Shown: one piece after another, positions 1-5,600 of the stretch | How the letters are laid out: each line of letters begins with the position of its first letter | How positions within the stretch are numbered: position 1 is the stretch's first letter | From: Bacillota bacterium | GTDB lineage: Bacteria > Bacillota > Clostridia > Oscillospirales > Ruminococcaceae | Length of the DNA: 8,810 nucleotides | Reading direction: 5' to 3' | NCBI GenBank assembly: GCA_023443315.1 | Contig: JAEZVA010000008.1 | Coordinates: 1 to 8,810 of the forward strand | The notes under the pieces: generated by a model | The model's input: the letters and a program-made list of their open reading frames with translations, nothing else | The model's database searches: none | Told to the model about the DNA's origin: nothing | Program-made: the position numbers and the translations under genes

Positions 1-331
1 TGTATCCGGCACCATGTTTGAATATCACCACCATAATATAAAAGTACGCATTCCGGCTTACAGCTAAAAAGCGGTAGGCACGGGCGTAATTGCGTGTGAA
101 AAAGCAATCATCGTTATTTTACTACAACGCGTCGACTTAATCAATTAAAAAAACGTAATTTCTTCTAATAATTTTGTATTCTGATTGTGAAAAATGCAAC
201 AAACTGTCCAAAACTCATCCCATCTGCTGTGTGCAACAGAAGCGGACTTGGCGGTTTACTGTTCTATTTTGTGAAAAAAGCGGGCAATTACACTCTATTA
301 AGCTTTTTGAATGGTTCTGCGCAGCGCCTTG

Positions 332-395
332 CCCCTGCAAATTGCACCGACTTGCAAAAATGCAGGGGTACACCCGAGCGAGTCGGATGCACCCC
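332..395 (-). ncRNA. Overlapping hairpins after degV (possible structured RNA)
   Basis: Read on the minus strand, as in the degV transcript, the first hairpin (395 to 365) is GGGGTGCATCCGA, loop CTCGC, TCGGGTGTACCCC. It has 13 continuous pairs including two G-U pairs. On the plus strand those two positions become A-C mismatches, so the minus strand is the likely functional one. A second hairpin (368 to 332) pairs CCCCTGCA with TGCAGGGG and, inside, TTGCA with TGCAA, leaving the six-base loop AGTCGG. The two share the CCCC at 365-368 and cannot form together. The loop AGTCGG is also complementary to CCGACT of the first hairpin (381-386), a third pairing. The function is unknown. The arrangement resembles an attenuator, a pseudoknotted RNA or a repeat element. 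Confidence 0.4.
356..395 (-). terminator. Candidate terminator of degV
   Basis: The 13-pair hairpin at 365-395, read leftward, is followed after four bases (TGCA) by five T residues (356-360 on the complementary strand). It begins 23 bases after the degV stop codon at 419, the right place for an intrinsic terminator. The gap between stem and T-run makes it weaker than the other terminators in this window, and its CCCC arm can be captured by the next hairpin. Confidence 0.5.
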
Positions 396-418
396 GTTGT
401 GCCGTTTTCTATTTTGTG

Positions 419-1294
419 TTATTTTTGCGTGCCAAAAAAGAACAAAGCGATGGTTCCGGGCCCAGAATGGGTTCCCACAACCGGTCCAATCATGGTCAGC
501 GTCACATCGGCGATGGTGGGGAAGCTTTGTTTTACCAAAGACGCGGTGTACTCGGCATCCTCCAGCGAGTCGCCGTGCCCGATAAAGATGTGCTGACCGT
601 CCGGCTCGGTGCAGGTCGCCTTCATATGCTCTACCAGTGCCTCAAGCGACTTGCGTCTGCCGCGCACCTTCTCCATGGGAATCAGGCGTCCTTCGTTGTC
701 TACATGCAAAACCGGCTTTACGCCCAGTGCCGTGCCCAGCAATGCGCTCACCGCACTGACGCGTCCGCCGCGCTTTAGGTGGTTTAGGTCGTCTACGGTA
801 AACCAGTGGCACAGGTGGTCGCGGTTTGCAAGCACCCAGTCGCGCAAGGCCTCCATGTCCATACCTTCTGCCTTCTTCTTTGCGGCAGTGTATACCATCA
901 GTCCTTCGCCCGCGCTTGCGGCGCGTGTGTCTACGACGTAGATCTTTCTTTCTGGGTACTGTTCGGCAATATCCTTTGCCGCAAGCTCGGCTGCACTGTA
1001 GGTGCCGCTCAGCGCGGAAGAGAAGCTGATGGCCAGAATATCCTTACCGCTTTTTAGCACCGGCTCCCAATACTCCATGTAGGTGTGATAGGTCACCTGT
1101 GAAGTCTTGGACATATTGCCGGCACGTAGCTGCTCGTAAAACTCATGGAAGCCGTAGTTGCGCCCGTCGGGAAAGTGCATATAGGGCTTGCCTCCCAGCT
1201 CAAACTCCATGGGTACTACCATGACTCCCAGCTCCTCTACCAGAGCCGCGGGCAGGTCGCAGGTGGGATCGGTGAAAATTTGGTATTCTCTCAT
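419..1294 (-). CDS. DegV family fatty-acid-binding protein
   Basis: This 291-residue protein belongs to the DegV family, soluble cytoplasmic proteins that bind a fatty acid between two alpha/beta domains. In Firmicutes some members (FakB) present the fatty acid to the kinase FakA for phosphorylation; whether this one does is inference. Visible family motifs are the N-terminal TDPTCDLP (8-15), TSQ (64-66), SSALSGTY (92-99), GRVS (177-180), KPVL (193-196) and the C-terminal GTHSGPG (274-280), all in the usual order. The length is normal for the family. The ATG at 1294 is preceded by GGAGAG five bases upstream, which supports this start. The last residues (FFFGTQK) are encoded by a T-rich run that leads into the odd repeat-like region downstream. 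No fakA gene is in view, so a specific FakB name is not justified. Family assignment is secure; the lipid ligand is unknown. Confidence 0.93.
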   Translation of the reverse strand: MREYQIFTDPTCDLPAALVEELGVMVVPMEFELGGKPYMHFPDGRNYGFHEFYEQLRAGNMSKTSQVTYHTYMEYWEPVLKSGKDILAISFSSALSGTYSAAELAAKDIAEQYPERKIYVVDTRAASAGEGLMVYTAAKKKAEGMDMEALRDWVLANRDHLCHWFTVDDLNHLKRGGRVSAVSALLGTALGVKPVLHVDNEGRLIPMEKVRGRRKSLEALVEHMKATCTEPDGQHIFIGHGDSLEDAEYTASLVKQSFPTIADVTLTMIGPVVGTHSGPGTIALFFFGTQK

Positions 1295-1296
1295 CG

Positions 1297-1368
1297 CTAC
1301 TCTCCTGTTCTTTCATCATACTCATCGGCGGTCGTTGCCTCGCTGGTCTGTTCTGTGGGCTGCCCCAT
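1297..1368 (-). CDS. Possible 23-residue upstream ORF before degV
   Basis: An ATG at 1368 opens a 23-codon frame in the degV leader, ending with TAG at 1297-1299, two bases before the degV ATG. Its last sense codons (GGA GAG) form the degV Shine-Dalgarno sequence, so translating it would carry ribosomes onto the degV start. The predicted peptide is hydrophilic and rich in Glu and Thr (it begins MGQPTEQ and ends DERTGE). Against it, no Shine-Dalgarno sequence precedes the ATG (the bases before it are GCCGTTTTGTTT). It may therefore be a chance open frame in an untranslated leader, or a remnant. Real coding is less likely than not. Confidence 0.25.
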   Translation of the reverse strand: MGQPTEQTSEATTADEYDERTGE

Positions 1369-1402
1369 AAACAAAACGGCTAAAACAGTGTATTTATTTG
1401 TA

Positions 1403-1431
1403 ATTATATATTGAAACAATCGGATTTGCAA
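1403..1431 (-). promoter_or_regulatory. Promoter of degV
   Basis: Read leftward, TTGCAA (1426-1431) lies 17 bases from a perfect TATAAT (1403-1408). The -35 box matches the vegetative consensus at four of six positions. It lies just beyond the typA terminator stem and predicts a transcript start near 1396, giving a leader of about 100 bases before degV. Confidence 0.6.
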
Positions 1432-1440
1432 GCACAGCGG

Positions 1441-1484
1441 CGGCAAACGCAAAACGGAGCGGCTATCATGCGCCGCTCCGTTTG
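1441..1484 (-). terminator. Intrinsic terminator of typA
   Basis: A perfect 12-base inverted repeat, AAACGGAGCGGC (1452-1463) against GCCGCTCCGTTT (1472-1483), has an eight-base loop. Read leftward the second arm runs into TTTTGCGTTTG, an adequate U-rich tail. It lies about 45 bases beyond the typA stop codon and separates typA from the degV promoter. Confidence 0.8.
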
Positions 1485-1529
1485 GTATTATATAATAGAC
1501 AATAATCCTTCTGCACTGCGCCGTAATCC

Positions 1530-3362
1530 TTACTGCGCCGCAATCTTCTTTAGATTGGTCGCCTTGGCGCGCAGGTCGCGGTTTAAGATGCGCTTGCGGA
1601 TGCGTAGGCTTTTGGGGGTTACCTCTAAGAGCTCATCCTCGGCAATGAACTCAAGTGCTTCCTCCAGGCTTTGGTTGCGCGGTGGGGTTAAGCGCAACGC
1701 CTCGTCACTGCCCGATGCGCGCATGTTGGTAACGTGCTTTCTCTTGCACACGTTAACCACCACATCCTCCGCCTTGGGGGACTGACCTACAATCATGCCC
1801 TCGTATACCGGAACGCCCGCACCCAAAAACAGTGCGCCGCGCTCTTGGGCGTTGTACAGCCCGTAGGTGACGGTCTCGCCCGTCTCAAACGCAATCAGCG
1901 AGCCGGACAAACGACGGGGGATGTCGCCCTTATACGGTGCGTAGCAATCAAACACCGTGTTCAAAATACCCTCGCCGCGCGTGTCGGTTAAAAACTCGCT
2001 GCGGTAGCCAAACAGCCCTCTGGACGGCACAATAAACTCCACACGCATGCGGCTGCCGACGGGATGCATGCTCAAAAGCTCGCCCTTGCGTCTGCCCATC
2101 TTCTCCATGACCGACCCGAGCGATTCCTCGGGCACGTCGATGATCAGACGCTCCATCGGTTCAAGCAGGGTGTCGCCGTCCTGACGGTACAGCACCTGCG
2201 GCATGCTCACCTGAAACTCGAAGCCCTCGCGACGCATCGTTTCGATTAGGATGGATAGGTGCATCTCGCCGCGTCCCGCCACGCGAAAGCTCTCGGCAGA
2301 ATCGGTCTCGGTAACGTGCAGCGACACATCCTTGAGTAGTTCGCGGAACAGGCGGTCGCGCAGCTGACGGCTGGTTACAAACTTGCCCTCGCGCCCCGCA
2401 AACGGGCTGTCGTTAACCGAGAAGGTCATCTCCACAGTCGGCTCGCTAATCTTTACAAAGGGCAACGCCTCTACGGCGGAGGGGTCGCACACCGTGTTGC
2501 CTATGGATATCTCCTCAATGCCCGAGAAGCACACGATGTCGCCCACGCTCGCCTGTTCTGCGGGGACGCGTGTAAGCCCCTCTATCTGGTACAGGGCAAC
2601 CACCTTGGCACGGTAGGGCTTCTCGCGCTCGTGCCAGTCGGCTACCGTTACCTCCATGTTGGGGCGGATGCGCCCGCGCTCAACGCGCCCAATGGCGATG
2701 CGTCCCACATAGTCGTTGTAGTCAATAGACGATACCAGCAGCTGCAGCGGCTCATCCGGCTCGCCCTCTGGGGCGGGAACGTAGTCGATAATCTTGTCAA
2801 ACAGCGGTGCAAGATCCTCGGCTACGCTGCCTGGGTCTAAAGTTGCGGTGCCTTCGCGCCCCGAGCAGTACACCACGGGGCTTTCAAGCTGTTCTTCGGT
2901 TGCGTCAAGGTCGAGCAAAAGCTCCAGCACCTCGTCGGCTATCTCATGCAGGCGCGCGTCGGGGCGGTCGGTCTTGTTTACCACCACAATTACCTTATGC
3001 CCGAGTGCAAGCGCCCGCTCCAATACAAAGCGGGTCTGGGGCATCGGCCCCTCAAAGGCGTCTACGAGCAGCAGCACGCCGCTCACCATCTTTAATATGC
3101 GTTCCACCTCGCCGCCGAAATCGGCATGCCCGGGGGTATCGACAATGTTGATCTTGGTTCCCTTCCAATACATCGAAGTATTCTTGGCAAGGATGGTGAT
3201 GCCGCGCTCGCGCTCGAGGTCGTTGGAATCCATTACGCGGTCGTTTACCACCTGGTTTTCGCGGAACGCGCCGCCCTGCTTGAGCATCTCGTCCACCAGT
3301 GTTGTCTTGCCGTGGTCAACGTGTGCAATGATTGCGATGTTGCGTAAATCTTCTCTTAACAA
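1530..3362 (-). CDS. typA: Ribosome-associated GTPase TypA/BipA
   Basis: TypA/BipA is a translational GTPase that binds the ribosome near the EF-G site and aids 50S assembly and growth under stress such as cold. The 610-residue length is standard. GTPase motifs are visible: P-loop AHVDHGKT (13-20), switch I RGITI (53-57), DTPGH (75-79) and NKTD (129-132). EF-G-like domains follow, and the TypA-specific C-terminal domain is recognisable by GQSPKAEDVVVNVCKRKH and the following Leu/Arg-rich stretch near residues 525-600. The start is TTG at 3362, with AAGGAG (3372-3377) nine bases upstream; no in-frame ATG or GTG fits the conserved N-terminus LREDLRNIAIIAHVDHGKT. The gene stands alone, divergent from rplM-rpsI, with its own promoter and terminator. 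Pairing a ribosome factor with ribosomal protein genes is suggestive but may be coincidental. The name is secure. Confidence 0.98.
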   Translation of the reverse strand: MLREDLRNIAIIAHVDHGKTTLVDEMLKQGGAFRENQVVNDRVMDSNDLERERGITILAKNTSMYWKGTKINIVDTPGHADFGGEVERILKMVSGVLLLVDAFEGPMPQTRFVLERALALGHKVIVVVNKTDRPDARLHEIADEVLELLLDLDATEEQLESPVVYCSGREGTATLDPGSVAEDLAPLFDKIIDYVPAPEGEPDEPLQLLVSSIDYNDYVGRIAIGRVERGRIRPNMEVTVADWHEREKPYRAKVVALYQIEGLTRVPAEQASVGDIVCFSGIEEISIGNTVCDPSAVEALPFVKISEPTVEMTFSVNDSPFAGREGKFVTSRQLRDRLFRELLKDVSLHVTETDSAESFRVAGRGEMHLSILIETMRREGFEFQVSMPQVLYRQDGDTLLEPMERLIIDVPEESLGSVMEKMGRRKGELLSMHPVGSRMRVEFIVPSRGLFGYRSEFLTDTRGEGILNTVFDCYAPYKGDIPRRLSGSLIAFETGETVTYGLYNAQERGALFLGAGVPVYEGMIVGQSPKAEDVVVNVCKRKHVTNMRASGSDEALRLTPPRNQSLEEALEFIAEDELLEVTPKSLRIRKRILNRDLRAKATNLKKIAAQ

Positions 3363-3371
3363 ACGTGTTTA

Positions 3372-3377
3372 CTCCTT
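3372..3377 (-). promoter_or_regulatory. Ribosome binding site deciding the TTG start of typA
   Basis: AAGGAG read leftward lies nine bases before the TTG codon at 3362-3360. With no ATG nearby in frame, this site together with the conserved N-terminal residues fixes the unusual start codon. Confidence 0.75.
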
Positions 3378-3465
3378 TATACCCTTTGCGCTTATTTAAA
3401 GTCATAACCTGCTTTTTTGTGGCAACCGACTTTCCGCGCGCCCATGCAAAAATTCATACTGTACA

Positions 3466-3497
3466 ATTATAGCGCGCCTTGTGTCCGAATTCCACAA
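3466..3497 (-). promoter_or_regulatory. Promoter of typA
   Basis: Read leftward, a perfect TATAAT (3466-3471) lies 17 bases from TGGAAT (3489-3494). The -35 box is poor (three of six matches to TTGACA) but sits in a TTGTGGAA motif (3490-3497) that recurs at the same distance from the -10 in the pyrC promoter. The transcript would start near 3459, giving a leader of about 97 bases. The weak -35 lowers confidence. Confidence 0.5.
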
Positions 3498-3686
3498 TGT
3501 GTTTTACTAAACTATCACGCCGCCGCCCTGTAGTTTTTGCTGTTTTTTACAAAAAGCGTACTAGACTACCGAGAAGACGTACCGCAAATAAATGAAACCA
3601 TTCACAAGAAACAGAGCGATAACGCGTAATTAGGCGAGAAAAAGAGAGAAAACCATGTAATAAATTAAATTTACCGCCAAAAGCTA

Positions 3687-3715
3687 TTGACACCGCATTT
3701 TCAGCAAGATATAAT
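3687..3715 (+). promoter_or_regulatory. Consensus vegetative promoter of rplM-rpsI
   Basis: TTGACA (3687-3692) and TATAAT (3710-3715) are both perfect matches to the main sigma factor consensus, separated by the optimal 17 bases. Transcription should begin near 3721-3722, about 96 bases before the rplM start. A full-consensus promoter fits the high demand for ribosomal proteins. Confidence 0.9.
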
Positions 3716-3721
3716 AGGGTC

Positions 3722-3761
3722 TGCCGGTCTTGATACAGCCATTTTGCGCCTGTATGCGGCA
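3722..3761 (+). promoter_or_regulatory. Candidate L13 leader (autoregulatory mRNA structure)
   Basis: Right at the predicted transcript start, TGCCG (3722-3726) can pair with CGGCA (3757-3761), and inside it ATACAG (3733-3738) with CTGTAT (3750-3755). The two stems are separated by a lopsided internal loop (six bases on one side, one on the other) and close an 11-base apical loop. A class of L13 leader RNAs before rplM is known in Firmicutes and is thought to let L13 control its own synthesis. Position and general shape agree, but I have not compared the sequence with the family model, so membership is inference. Confidence 0.5.
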
Positions 3762-3817
3762 AACATTGCCCGTTATATTATTTTCACATATACACAAACC
3801 GATACGGAGGGAAAAAC

Positions 3818-4249
3818 ATGTCTACCTTTATGCCAAAAGCAAGCGACATTAAGCGCACTTGGTATATTCTTGATGCGGCAGGCAAGCCGCTTGGACGTAC
3901 GGCAGAGCGTGCCGCATACATCCTGCGCGGTAAGCACAAGCCCATCTTCACCCCGAACATTGATTGCGGCGACAGCGTAATCATCCTCAACGCCGAAAAG
4001 GCAGTTCTCACCGGCAACAAGGCCACTCAGAAGTTCTACCGCCACCACAGTGGTTGGGTTGGCGGTCTCAAAGAGACCTCCTACAAGGACATGATGAAGT
4101 ACAAGCCCGAATTTGCAATGACACTTGCCGTAAAAGGCATGCTTCCCGGCAACACGCTGGGGGCGAACTGCTTAAGACGTCTGCGCGTATACCGCGGCGC
4201 CGAGCACACCCAGCAGGCACAGCAGCCCGTCGCATGGACGCAAGAATAA
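3818..4249 (+). CDS. rplM: 50S ribosomal protein L13
   Basis: L13 is an early-assembling protein of the large ribosomal subunit that binds 23S rRNA. The 143-residue product has the usual length and landmarks: the bacterial N-terminus MSTFMPKASDIKRTWYILDA, the PLGRTAERAA segment near residues 24-33, LRGKHKP near 36-42, and the conserved GMLPGNTLG followed by LRRLRVYRGAEH towards the C-terminus. The ATG at 3818 follows GGAGGG with good spacing. It is the first gene of the rplM-rpsI operon, with 21 bases between its stop and the rpsI start, the conserved bacterial arrangement. Expression is probably set by the consensus promoter and perhaps by the leader stem upstream. Nothing in the protein looks damaged. 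Confidence 0.98.
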   Translation: MSTFMPKASDIKRTWYILDAAGKPLGRTAERAAYILRGKHKPIFTPNIDCGDSVIILNAEKAVLTGNKATQKFYRHHSGWVGGLKETSYKDMMKYKPEFAMTLAVKGMLPGNTLGANCLRRLRVYRGAEHTQQAQQPVAWTQE

Positions 4250-4270
4250 TTCGGAGGGAGGCAATTAGTT

Positions 4271-4672
4271 ATGTATGAATCCAAACCTTATCTTTACGGT
4301 ACCGGCAGAAGAAAGCACTCGGTTGCCCGCGTAAGACTGTACAAGGGCACCGGTAACATTACCATAAACGGCAGAACCATCGACGATTACTTTGGTCTTG
4401 AGACCTTAAAGCTGATTGTTCGCCAGCCTCTTGCGCTGACAAACAACCTCGCGGGCTTTGATGTAATCTGCACCGTAGCCGGCGGCGGCGTAACCGGTCA
4501 GGCGGGCGCAATCCGTCACGGTATCTCCCGCGCACTGCTTTTGGTTAACGAAGGCGAGCTTCGCCCCGTACTCAAGAGCGCAGGCTTCTTAACCCGCGAC
4601 CCCCGTATGAAGGAGCGTAAAAAGTACGGACTCAAGGCAGCCCGTCGCGCACCTCAGTTCTCGAAGAGATAA
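4271..4672 (+). CDS. rpsI: 30S ribosomal protein S9
   Basis: S9 belongs to the head of the small subunit, and its C-terminal tail reaches the P-site tRNA. The 133-residue product shows the family pattern: YGTGRRKHSVARVRL (residues 9-23), the glycine-rich VAGGGVTGQAGAIRHGISRAL in the middle, LTRDPRMKERKKYG, and the basic end ARRAPQFSKR, with the terminal SKR that contacts tRNA. The ATG at 4271 follows a purine-rich GGAGGGAGG. It is co-transcribed with rplM and followed by a strong terminator, so the operon has just two genes. The name is secure. Confidence 0.98.
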   Translation: MYESKPYLYGTGRRKHSVARVRLYKGTGNITINGRTIDDYFGLETLKLIVRQPLALTNNLAGFDVICTVAGGGVTGQAGAIRHGISRALLLVNEGELRPVLKSAGFLTRDPRMKERKKYGLKAARRAPQFSKR

Positions 4673-4698
4673 TCAACGAGAATACCGAAAGACTTCAC

Positions 4699-4735
4699 AA
4701 ACCCCAGAAACTTCGTGTTTCTGGGGTTTTTATTT
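4699..4735 (+). terminator. Strong intrinsic terminator of rplM-rpsI
   Basis: AAACCCCAGAAAC (4699-4711) pairs perfectly with GTTTCTGGGGTTT (4717-4729) around a five-base loop TTCGT, followed by a T-rich run to 4735. It starts 26 bases after the rpsI stop codon. This is the best terminator in the window. Confidence 0.95.
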
Positions 4736-4788
4736 TGGTTGGAGGTGTACTCCGAGGTGGAGAAAGGACGATAGTGCATCATAGAATC

Positions 4789-4816
4789 TTGCTTTACTTT
4801 ACAAAAATGTTATAAT
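4789..4816 (+). promoter_or_regulatory. Extended -10 promoter of the AT-rich gene
   Basis: TGTTATAAT (4808-4816) is a perfect -10 box with the upstream TG of an extended -10 element. TTGCTT (4789-4794) lies 16 bases upstream as a weak -35 box. Transcription would start near 4823, about 60 bases before the gene at 4885, so the gene has its own promoter separate from rpsI. Confidence 0.6.
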
Positions 4817-4884
4817 AACAGTATAGCTTATGAAAAGAATAGCAAAACAGCATTTATTTAAAAAATGATTGAGAGGCAAAAGGG

Positions 4885-5352
4885 ATGGACGAGAATTACA
4901 GACTGTTTTTAAACGATATTCCGGCAAATCTTCAGGGATTTGTAATTGACTTAAATGATTATCTTTTGAAAAAAGAGTGCAAAAGAAAAATAAAGACTGC
5001 AAAGAACGGTTTTGTTACATCCTATTTAAAACCAAAATCAGAGAAAACCTTACTAAATTATGTTTTCAGAAAAACAGGGGTAAAAATGAGAATTTATGCC
5101 GCAGGTGTTGGCGGGTATGATGTTATCCTGAATGATTATCCTGAACAAATGAAGAAGGAAATCAGAAAAGCCTGCGATTGTAAAAAACTCATTGGCGGCA
5201 TCTGTTCACCTACCTGCCCATCTGGATATACATTCTGTATGGATGGAGTAGAATATAAGAAATGCAGATACATGGCATTCTTTCATAATTTAGATGAAGA
5301 AAGTTCTGAATACATACTTAAATTATTAAAGTCAGAATTGGCAATGGTGTGA
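4885..5352 (+). CDS. Uncharacterised cysteine-containing protein, AT-rich gene
   Basis: I do not recognise a named family for this 155-residue protein. The N-terminal part is basic and lysine-rich (KKECKRKIKTAK, 29-40) and continues with alternating hydrophobic residues that look like beta strands (about 42-82, including VFRKTGVKMRIYA). The C-terminal half holds six cysteines: C97 and C99 (CDC), C107, C111, C118 and C127, the last in YKKCRYMAFF. Such spacing could bind a metal ion, probably zinc. It has no signal peptide or membrane segment, so it is probably cytoplasmic. The ATG at 4885 follows GAGAGG by eight bases. By hand count of three 60-base lines the gene is about 35% GC, while lines inside pyrC reach about 70%. 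This contrast suggests recent transfer, as does its isolated place between two transcription units. I have an impression of similar small clostridial proteins with this cysteine pattern but cannot confirm it. Confidence 0.8.
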   Translation: MDENYRLFLNDIPANLQGFVIDLNDYLLKKECKRKIKTAKNGFVTSYLKPKSEKTLLNYVFRKTGVKMRIYAAGVGGYDVILNDYPEQMKKEIRKACDCKKLIGGICSPTCPSGYTFCMDGVEYKKCRYMAFFHNLDEESSEYILKLLKSELAMV

Positions 5353-5448
5353 ATAAAGAAGACAGCAGCAAGCTCTCATTTACTTAAAAGAATGCTCGTC
5401 TTAATTCAATAAACCGAAGAAGATAAACAACACTTTTTAAGGCTGAAA

Positions 5449-5482
5449 TGCCACCCGTTGTCGTCGGTGGCACTGCGTTTTC
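5449..5482 (+). terminator. Possible weak terminator or repeat hairpin
   Basis: TGCCACC (5449-5455) pairs with GGTGGCA (5466-5472) around a ten-base loop CGTTGTCGTC. TTTT follows after five bases (CTGCG). It could end the transcript of the gene at 4885, but the stem is short and the T-run is distant. It may instead belong to an intergenic repeat. Confidence 0.35.
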
Positions 5483-5497
5483 TCTCGCTAATCCATC

Positions 5498-5535
5498 AAA
5501 AAAGGAGCACCGCAAAACAGCGGCGCTCCTTTTTA
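5498..5535 (-). terminator. Intrinsic terminator of pyrC (probably bidirectional)
   Basis: A-run, GGAGC(A)CCGC (5504-5513), loop AAAACA, GCGG(C)GCTCC (5520-5529), T-run. Read leftward the odd pair becomes G-U, so the stem is continuous and is followed by six T residues; this favours pyrC as the main user. It lies about 65 bases past the pyrC stop. It also has a T-run in the rightward direction and could stop transcripts from the gene at 4885. Confidence 0.85.
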
Positions 5536-5600
5536 TTCTTCCGTTTTGCATTCCTATAAAAACCTAGCCGCTGCCCTGTGCTTCTCCATCGTTTTCCCAG

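Larger units (their letters stand above)
1..418. other. Gene-free stretch downstream of degV
   Basis: I see no convincing gene here. Possible reading frames on the plus strand (for example from 174 or 187) lack a ribosome binding site, have cysteine- and arginine-rich low-complexity products, and run antisense into degV. The first 200 bases are AT-rich and featureless by eye. From about 260 to 418 the sequence becomes organised: a 12-base direct repeat (TTCTATTTTGTG at 262-273 and 407-418) brackets overlapping inverted repeats at 332-395, annotated separately. The second copy of the repeat directly touches the degV stop codon. The stretch could be a dispersed intergenic repeat or a structured 3' region of the degV transcript; only a search against related genomes would tell. 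Confidence 0.5.
3363..3817. other. Divergent typA / rplM intergenic region
   Basis: This 455-base gap holds the outward promoters and leaders of typA (leftward, 3466-3494) and rplM (rightward, 3687-3715). The middle, about 3500-3680, is AT-rich and contains only short frames without ribosome binding sites, such as a 13-codon frame starting at the ATG near 3592. I see no tRNA or known riboswitch there. Confidence 0.7.

Noticed and set aside
174..778. Overlapping plus-strand reading frames across the intergenic region and into degV
   Set aside because: They have no ribosome binding site, unusual Cys/Arg-rich composition and no recognisable motifs, and they are antisense to the well-supported degV gene.
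1486..1497. Palindrome TATTATATAATA containing TATAAT on both strands
   Set aside because: It lies between the typA stop and its terminator, with no matching -35 box at proper spacing for a sensible gene.
2794..3399. 201-residue plus-strand frame antisense to typA
   Set aside because: It is a serine-rich shadow of typA codon bias, with no recognisable domain or ribosome site.
3547..3762. 71-residue minus-strand frame between typA and rplM
   Set aside because: It runs across the rplM promoter in the wrong direction, lacks a ribosome site and has no recognisable motif.
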